Assembly: GCF_013282215.1 (NCBI RefSeq)
Contig: NZ_CP048103.1
Location: 2,790,001 to 2,854,000 of the forward strand
DNA length: 64,000 bases
Origin: Kroppenstedtia eburnea
Lineage (GTDB): Bacteria > Bacillota > Bacilli > Thermoactinomycetales > DSM-45169
Direction: 5' to 3'
In this document: positions 60,273-64,000 of the stretch, one piece after another
How the letters are laid out: each line of letters begins with the position of its first letter
Numbering within the stretch: the first letter of the stretch is position 1
Notes under the pieces: model-generated
Databases searched by the model: none
Told to the model about the DNA's origin: nothing
The model's input: only the letters and a program-made list of their open reading frames with translations
Made by a program: the position numbers and the translations under genes

Positions 60273-61562
60273 ATGAGGATCAACTTCAACAACTTGACCG
60301 TCCGTGTCATTATCGGGATTGTACTGGGCATTCTCGTCGGATTTCTCTTCCCGGAATTCGGGGCTCAATTAAAGGTGCTGGCGGACATTTTCATTAAATT
60401 GATCAAAATGCTGATCGCGCCGATTATCTTTTTTACTGTCGTCATCGGCATCGGCAATATGGGTGATCTGAAAAAGGTGGGGCGCATCGGCGGAAAGGCA
60501 TTGATCTATTTTGAAATTGTCACAACCTTCGCCCTCGCCATCGGGATTATCGTTGTCAATCTGATCCAACCCGGTGTCGGATTTAATACGGAGGCCGTCA
60601 AAGGCGGGGATATTTCGCAATATACGGAACAGGCAAAGGAGTCGGGGGGATTCACCGATTTTATCCTCAGCATCATTCCGGATAATATCATCGGCGCGAT
60701 GGCTGCAGGAGACCTGCTGCCCATCCTCTTCGCTGCTGTGTTGTTCGGACTGGTGGCCGCCTCCCTCGGCGAGAAAGCGAAGCCGGTCATCAATCTTTTC
60801 CAGCGGTTTACCGACATTTTCTTCGGGATCGTCAACATGGTCATGAAGATCTCCCCCATCGCCGCTTTCGGAGCCATGGCCTATACGATCGGAACCTTCG
60901 GGATCGGGTCCCTGGTCTCCCTCGGCAAATTGATGTCCGGCGTCTACCTGACCATGTTCTTGTTTATCGTGTTGGTATTGGGCGCCATAGCAAAGTTTTA
61001 TGGATTCAATATTTTCAAGTTTATCGCCTACATGAAAGAAGAGATTCTGCTGGTGCTGGGCACCTCGTCATCGGAATCCGCCCTCCCCAGAATGATGGAA
61101 CGGATGGAGCGATACGGCTGTTCCAAGCCGGTGGTGGGTCTGGTGATTCCGACCGGATATTCTTTCAACCTTGACGGAACCTCCATCTATCTGTCGATGG
61201 CGGCGATCTTCATCGCACAGGCCTACGGCATCGACCTGACCATCTGGCAGGAATTGACCCTGCTCGGAATCCTGATGCTCACCTCCAAAGGGGCCGCCGG
61301 TGTGACCGGATCCGGATTTATCACCTTGGCCGCCACTCTTTCGGCCTTTCCCATGATTCCCGTGGAAGGGATCGCCCTCTTGCTCGGAGTGGACCGTTTT
61401 ATGTCTGAGGCCCGTGCGATCACCAATCTGATCGGAAACGGGGTTGCCACCGTTGTCGTCTCCAAAATGGAGAACGAATTCCACCCGACGGCGGAGTCAG
61501 AGGGGAGCCCCACCGACCCGACACAACCCCGCGGACAAAATGAAATCCCGGTTACAGAGTAA
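60273..61562 (+). CDS. dctP: C4-dicarboxylate/cation symporter (DctP/DctA, DAACS family)
   Basis: This 429-residue protein has eight membrane helices and the DAACS signatures [19 protein letters not shown], the Ser-rich [16 protein letters not shown] and [14 protein letters not shown], plus [20 protein letters not shown]. It imports fumarate, malate or succinate with cations. The ATG follows AGAAGGAGGAAAAAT. It completes the dctR-dctS / dctB-dctP set. Confidence 0.95.
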   Translation: MRINFNNLTVRVIIGIVLGILVGFLFPEFGAQLKVLADIFIKLIKMLIAPIIFFTVVIGIGNMGDLKKVGRIGGKALIYFEIVTTFALAIGIIVVNLIQPGVGFNTEAVKGGDISQYTEQAKESGGFTDFILSIIPDNIIGAMAAGDLLPILFAAVLFGLVAASLGEKAKPVINLFQRFTDIFFGIVNMVMKISPIAAFGAMAYTIGTFGIGSLVSLGKLMSGVYLTMFLFIVLVLGAIAKFYGFNIFKFIAYMKEEILLVLGTSSSESALPRMMERMERYGCSKPVVGLVIPTGYSFNLDGTSIYLSMAAIFIAQAYGIDLTIWQELTLLGILMLTSKGAAGVTGSGFITLAATLSAFPMIPVEGIALLLGVDRFMSEARAITNLIGNGVATVVVSKMENEFHPTAESEGSPTDPTQPRGQNEIPVTE

Positions 61563-61570
61563 GACGAGAA

Positions 61571-61612
61571 AAGGGGGGATCCCTCGCCCCATGGCGGGAG
61601 ATCCCTCTTTGT
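61571..61612. terminator. Terminator downstream of dctP
   Basis: GGGGATCCCTCGCC and GGCGGGAGATCCC pair imperfectly, with TTT tracts on both sides. Confidence 0.6.
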
Positions 61613-61614
61613 CA

Positions 61615-61746
61615 TCAAATAAACACCAACCCCAGACTGATCACCACACCGGAGTAAAACAGGGCCAACAGACAAAAACCGATGATATCCCGGGCGCTCA
61701 GGCGGGCAATCGCCAACAGGGGCAGTGCCCAGAAAGGTTGGATGTC
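61615..61746 (-). pseudogene. C-terminal remnant of an AtoE-like short-chain fatty acid transporter
   Basis: A 43-codon frame reads DIQPFWALPLLAIARLSARD then IIGFCLLALFYSGVVISLGL VFI-stop. This is the conserved last segment of AtoE-type transporters (IQPFWALPLLxIAGLxARDIxGY). It is preceded by an in-frame TGA and no upstream part of the gene is present, so only the tail survives. Confidence 0.6.
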
Positions 61747-61770
61747 TCAGATCCATGCCTAAAAAAATAT

Positions 61771-61794
61771 AAAAAAGCGGACGTGGTGTCCGCT
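61771..61794 (-). terminator. Terminator of the small membrane protein gene
   Basis: AAGCGGAC and GTCCGCTT pair with TTTTTT on the minus strand; it begins at the stop codon. Confidence 0.8.
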
Positions 61795-61988
61795 TATCGA
61801 ATCCGCCCGATCACGGCGGCCAATCCGCCCAGCAAAATATGAGCAAGCCCGAAACCGTAGACTCCCCATCCCCGGGTCTGCCGCTCCCGGAGTTCGCCGA
61901 TCAACCGTTCCCGCCTGTACAGGACGCACATTCCCAACAGAGTGACCGCCAATCCCAGAGCCAGAGTGACCAACCCTTTTCTCATCAT
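61794..61988 (-). CDS. Small membrane protein
   Basis: This 64-residue protein has two hydrophobic helices (GLVTLALGLAVTLLGMCVLY and VYGFGLAHILLGGLAAVIG) joined by a charged loop (RRERLIGELRERQTRGW). The ATG at 61986-61988 is chosen because GGGGGGAAAAGTC lies upstream. No family is recognised. Confidence 0.7.
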   Translation of the reverse strand: MMRKGLVTLALGLAVTLLGMCVLYRRERLIGELRERQTRGWGVYGFGLAHILLGGLAAVIGRIR

Positions 61989-62010
61989 GACTTTTCCCCC
62001 CTTTTCTTTC

Positions 62011-62406
62011 TTAATGTGTCTCTTCCGGGGAGGTTTGCCCACTGGTAGTTTTACCCGTCCAAAAACGGAGCAAGAGATCGTCACACTCGCTTCGAATCCA
62101 GCCGTTCAGGTAACGCATGGTGTACTGATATCCCCGGTGCAGCGCAGTCACTTCCCGGCAATCCTTCCTCTGCCGAATCTCCAGGATTCGTCCCCCTGAT
62201 CGATGAAGCTCGTTTTCCGCCGCCATCCGGTCCCTGCGGATCTGTTCCAGGGTGACGGGCAACAAACGGATCCAGGCCCGACCTGTTTTCAGCGGGGATT
62301 GCATCAGCCACCGGCGGTCCCATTGCAGGGCCCGCTCCAACACATCCAGCAACACAATCTTTTTTGTCAGGTTGGAAAAACGATCAATTTCCTGTTCATC
62401 CACCAT
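62011..62406 (-). CDS. Hypothetical protein, candidate LexA-regulated gene
   Basis: This 131-residue soluble helical protein has DVLERALQWDRRWLMQSPLK, IRLLPVTLEQIRRDRMAAEN and YTMRYLNGWIRSECDDLLLR. The ATG at 62404-62406 follows GAGGTTGAGGAAC. No family is recognised. Its upstream region carries a pair of LexA-type boxes around a TAAAAT, so SOS control is plausible. Confidence 0.65.
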   Translation of the reverse strand: MVDEQEIDRFSNLTKKIVLLDVLERALQWDRRWLMQSPLKTGRAWIRLLPVTLEQIRRDRMAAENELHRSGGRILEIRQRKDCREVTALHRGYQYTMRYLNGWIRSECDDLLLRFWTGKTTSGQTSPEETH

Positions 62407-62425
62407 GTTCCTCAACCTCGAATCC

Positions 62426-62470
62426 GGAACGTTCGTTCTCTCCCTTCTATTTTATTCGAACGAACGTTCC
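62426..62470 (-). promoter_or_regulatory. Paired LexA (DinR) boxes around a promoter -10
   Basis: CGAACGAACGTTCC (62457-62470) fits the Bacillus LexA consensus CGAACRNRYGTTYC at every position. A second box, AGAACGAACGTTCC on the minus strand (62426-62439), differs at its first base only. Between them, read on the minus strand, is AATAAAAT, a likely -10. The two boxes also form a 13-bp inverted repeat. Confidence 0.6.
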
Positions 62471-62501
62471 GTGATCCATGGTACTTTCGGGAAATCGGAT
62501 C

Positions 62502-63176
62502 TCACCTTCCTCCGTCCCCCCGGTCCACATGGATCTCTTCTTCGTCTTCCTGCTTACCGGCATACAGAATTCCCCTCACATCCGGGTACCCTTGCTCTTT
62601 CAGCTTCTGTCTCAACCAATCTTCATCTTTTCCGATCAGTTCCAAATTATTATGTTGAATATGGCCATCCACCACCAGGGAGAGAGCCATGCCGCGATAG
62701 GTTTTGGTAACACCCAGATCTTTGGGAGTGACCGGATACATATCTTCCTGGGGCAGGACACTGATGCTCCCGGTGGGCTCCAGGATGGCATACTGGACAT
62801 ACCGGATATCGGGGAAACCTTCGGAACGGATGGTCGCCATCAGCTCAGACACGGACATCTCACTCTTGGCCAGGTTTTCCCGAATCATCTTTCCATGTTT
62901 GACCAAGATTGTCGGTTCCCCCAAAATCCAATGATTGGTCCGTTTATAGAGGGTCATCTTGGCAAACAGGATATGAATCGCAGTCACCAGGACAATCGCC
63001 AACAATGTTTTGCCGACTTCGTTCACCAGAATCGGATTGGTGGCCAGAGCCGCAATGATCACAATCGCCATCAGATCATGGGGGGTGACCTGGGCCAGTG
63101 TCGATTTTCCCATCATGCGCAGGGAGGCGATCGCCGTGGTGAACAGGAGTGCCACTTTTAAAATGTACAACAGCAA
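62502..63176 (-). CDS. DUF421 (YetF-like) membrane protein
   Basis: This 224-residue protein has three N-terminal membrane helices (LKVALLFTTAIASLRMMGKS; HDLMAIVIIAALATNPIL) and the DUF421 domain (WILGEPTILVKHGKMIRENL; FPDIRYVQYAILEPTGSISV). The C-terminus is Glu/Asp-rich and lacks the DUF1657 fusion seen at 53948. The TTG start follows GGAGAAGGTGAGAC. Function unknown. Confidence 0.88.
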   Translation of the reverse strand: MLLYILKVALLFTTAIASLRMMGKSTLAQVTPHDLMAIVIIAALATNPILVNEVGKTLLAIVLVTAIHILFAKMTLYKRTNHWILGEPTILVKHGKMIRENLAKSEMSVSELMATIRSEGFPDIRYVQYAILEPTGSISVLPQEDMYPVTPKDLGVTKTYRGMALSLVVDGHIQHNNLELIGKDEDWLRQKLKEQGYPDVRGILYAGKQEDEEEIHVDRGDGGR

Positions 63177-63198
63177 AAAGTCTCACCTTCTCCAACCG

Positions 63199-63232
63199 AA
63201 AAGCCTGCCTCACTCAGATCAAGGCAGGCTTT
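63199..63232 (-). terminator. Terminator of the CBS protein gene
   Basis: AAGCCTGCCT and AGGCAGGCTT pair with TTCGG following on the minus strand, just downstream of the CBS gene stop. Confidence 0.7.
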
Positions 63233-63248
63233 CCATCGGGATGGGCAG

Positions 63249-63677
63249 TTACATCTGGGGAGAACTGGGCTCCGAAATATTGCTCAGAGCCTGACCCGCT
63301 TCATTGACGTGGGGCTGACGGACGGCCATGTCCCCAAGGGAAACCATACCCACCAGTTGGTTGTTCTCCACCACGGGCAGACGGCGAATCTGGTTCCGGG
63401 CCATCAGGCTGGAGGCCTCATCCACCGACATCTCCGGAGTACCGGTCACCACTTGGTTGGTCATCACTTCCCCCACTGTCACCTGCTCGTTCTTCTGCTC
63501 GGCGAGGGCCCGTAACACCAAGTCCCGATCGGTCACCATGCCGCGAACCTGACCGTTCTCCACCACCGGCACGGAGCCGATGTTGTGTTGTCTCATCAGG
63601 GAAGCGGCTTTGTATACATTGTCCTGCGGGGAGACCGACGCCACGTTTTGCGTCATAATCTCGCGTAATTGGCTCAT
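63249..63677 (-). CDS. CBS domain pair protein
   Basis: This 142-residue protein consists of two CBS motifs: MTQNVASVSPQDNVYKAASL MRQHNIGSVPVV and the second VGEVMTNQVVTGTPEMSVDE. It ends with a short tail. Such stand-alone CBS proteins (YhcV-like) bind adenine nucleotides and act as energy sensors or regulators (family knowledge). The start follows AAAGGAGGGAACTAG. Confidence 0.92.
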   Translation of the reverse strand: MSQLREIMTQNVASVSPQDNVYKAASLMRQHNIGSVPVVENGQVRGMVTDRDLVLRALAEQKNEQVTVGEVMTNQVVTGTPEMSVDEASSLMARNQIRRLPVVENNQLVGMVSLGDMAVRQPHVNEAGQALSNISEPSSPQM

Positions 63678-63763
63678 GATCTAGTTCCCTCCTTTTCTGT
63701 GGTTATCATTTCCGTTTCCCCCAATTCCATTCCCCATGACCCACCCATTTTCATTGAAAGGGG

Positions 63764-63806
63764 TTGACACATCAGATTGTCACAGTGTACTATCTATCTA
63801 GAACAC
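63764..63806 (+). promoter_or_regulatory. Strong promoter with overlapping operator-like inverted repeat
   Basis: TTGACA (63764-63769) and TACTAT (63788-63793) have an 18-bp spacer. GTGTACTA and TAGAACAC (63785-63806) form an inverted repeat with one mismatch over the -10. A second element, GTATTATGTAACTAATAC, lies at 63811-63828. The pattern resembles operators of GntR/YtrA-type repressors. Confidence 0.6.
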
Positions 63807-63860
63807 CACTGTATTATGTAACTAATACACATAGACATAAACCACGAAGGAGGAATCAAG

Positions 63861-64000
63861 GTGACAGTTAGCCCGTGGCCCAGCCTGTTGAAAAAAGACT
63901 TCCGACTGGCTCTTCCCTGGTTTTTGGGGGGATTGGGGCTGATCATCGCTTTTGATCTCTGGTTCGCCTGGTCACCGCATCCGGAGGTGCGATTGGCATT
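63861..64000 (+). CDS. Membrane protein, N-terminal part
   Basis: The frame starts at GTG after CGAAGGAGGAATCAAG and runs off the window. The visible 46 residues are SPWPSLLKKDFRLALPWFLG followed by GLGLIIAFDLWFAW, one membrane helix. It could be an ABC permease of a GntR-controlled operon; this is inference from the promoter. Confidence 0.6.
   Translation, partial: MTVSPWPSLLKKDFRLALPWFLGGLGLIIAFDLWFAWSPHPEVRLA

Noticed and set aside
1-64000. rRNA or tRNA genes
   Set aside because: No cloverleaf-like or rRNA-like segment was recognised by eye; a covariance search would be needed to exclude them fully.

Overview
The window (moderately GC-rich by eye) looks like a chromosomal segment of an endospore-forming member of the Bacillota, most likely family Thermoactinomycetaceae (Kroppenstedtia/Melghirimyces/Desmospora-like). 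The evidence is alpha/beta- and gamma-type small acid-soluble spore proteins, a SpoVA-type module, a CotJB-like coat protein, four YheC/YheD ATP-grasp proteins, an RsfA-like prespore regulator, YlbF/YlbG, GreA, a T-box leader and strong GGAGG ribosome-binding sites, together with frequent GTG and TTG starts. The genus assignment is inference; no rRNA or tRNA gene was seen.

Layout. 1-8.2 kb: a truncated nuclease/AddB-like gene, the tRNA selenouridine synthase mnmH, a YhaO/YhaN (SbcD/SbcC-like) pair, two small unknown genes and greA. 8.7-15 kb: hydroxyacid dehydrogenase, MFS permease, rhomboid protease, phosphatidylserine decarboxylase, gamma-SASP and a class B penicillin-binding protein. 15.4-24.6 kb: two signal-less subtilases, several unknown or spore-linked small genes, an acyl-CoA synthetase, an alpha/beta SASP, CotJB and an RsfA-like regulator. 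24.6-31.5 kb: minE/minD without minC, a YkvA family protein, a zinc-ribbon protein, a Gly-Pro-rich protein, an MFS drug transporter, ylbG, ylbF and a membrane/coiled-coil protein. 32-40.5 kb: a bacterial XPB helicase with its partner protein, a duplicated PrcB-type lipoprotein, small Pro-rich or charged proteins, the MgtE magnesium channel and a CNNM/CorC-type exporter. 40.7-47.2 kb: a visibly AT-richer block of four YheC/YheD paralogues with two broken genes (panD with an in-frame TAG, a lysine aminomutase-like gene with a frameshift). 47.4-55.5 kb: a third subtilase, a coat-like small protein, a T-box-controlled DAHP synthase, a lipase-like hydrolase and a complete spoVA2mob-like germination/heat-resistance module. 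55.9-64 kb: a GDSL hydrolase, a dctR-dctS / dctB-dctP C4-dicarboxylate regulon, small membrane proteins, a DUF421 protein, a CBS protein and the start of a membrane protein behind an operator-like promoter.

Threaded through the intergenic spaces are at least thirteen copies of a 110-250 bp non-coding repeat. Its palindromic core (GGGTTTCACAT ... ATGTGAAACCC) is bounded by one of two kinds of terminal inverted repeat, so it looks like a modular MITE-like family. Some copies lie in tandem and share a CTAG, and one copy supplies the stop codon of a neighbouring gene.

The most notable points are this repeat family, the spoVA2mob-like module, the decayed panD and kamA genes inside the YheC/YheD block, a perfect LexA-box match with a second near-match around the putative promoter of an unknown gene, MinE without MinC, and a T-box with a probable tyrosine specifier ahead of DAHP synthase.
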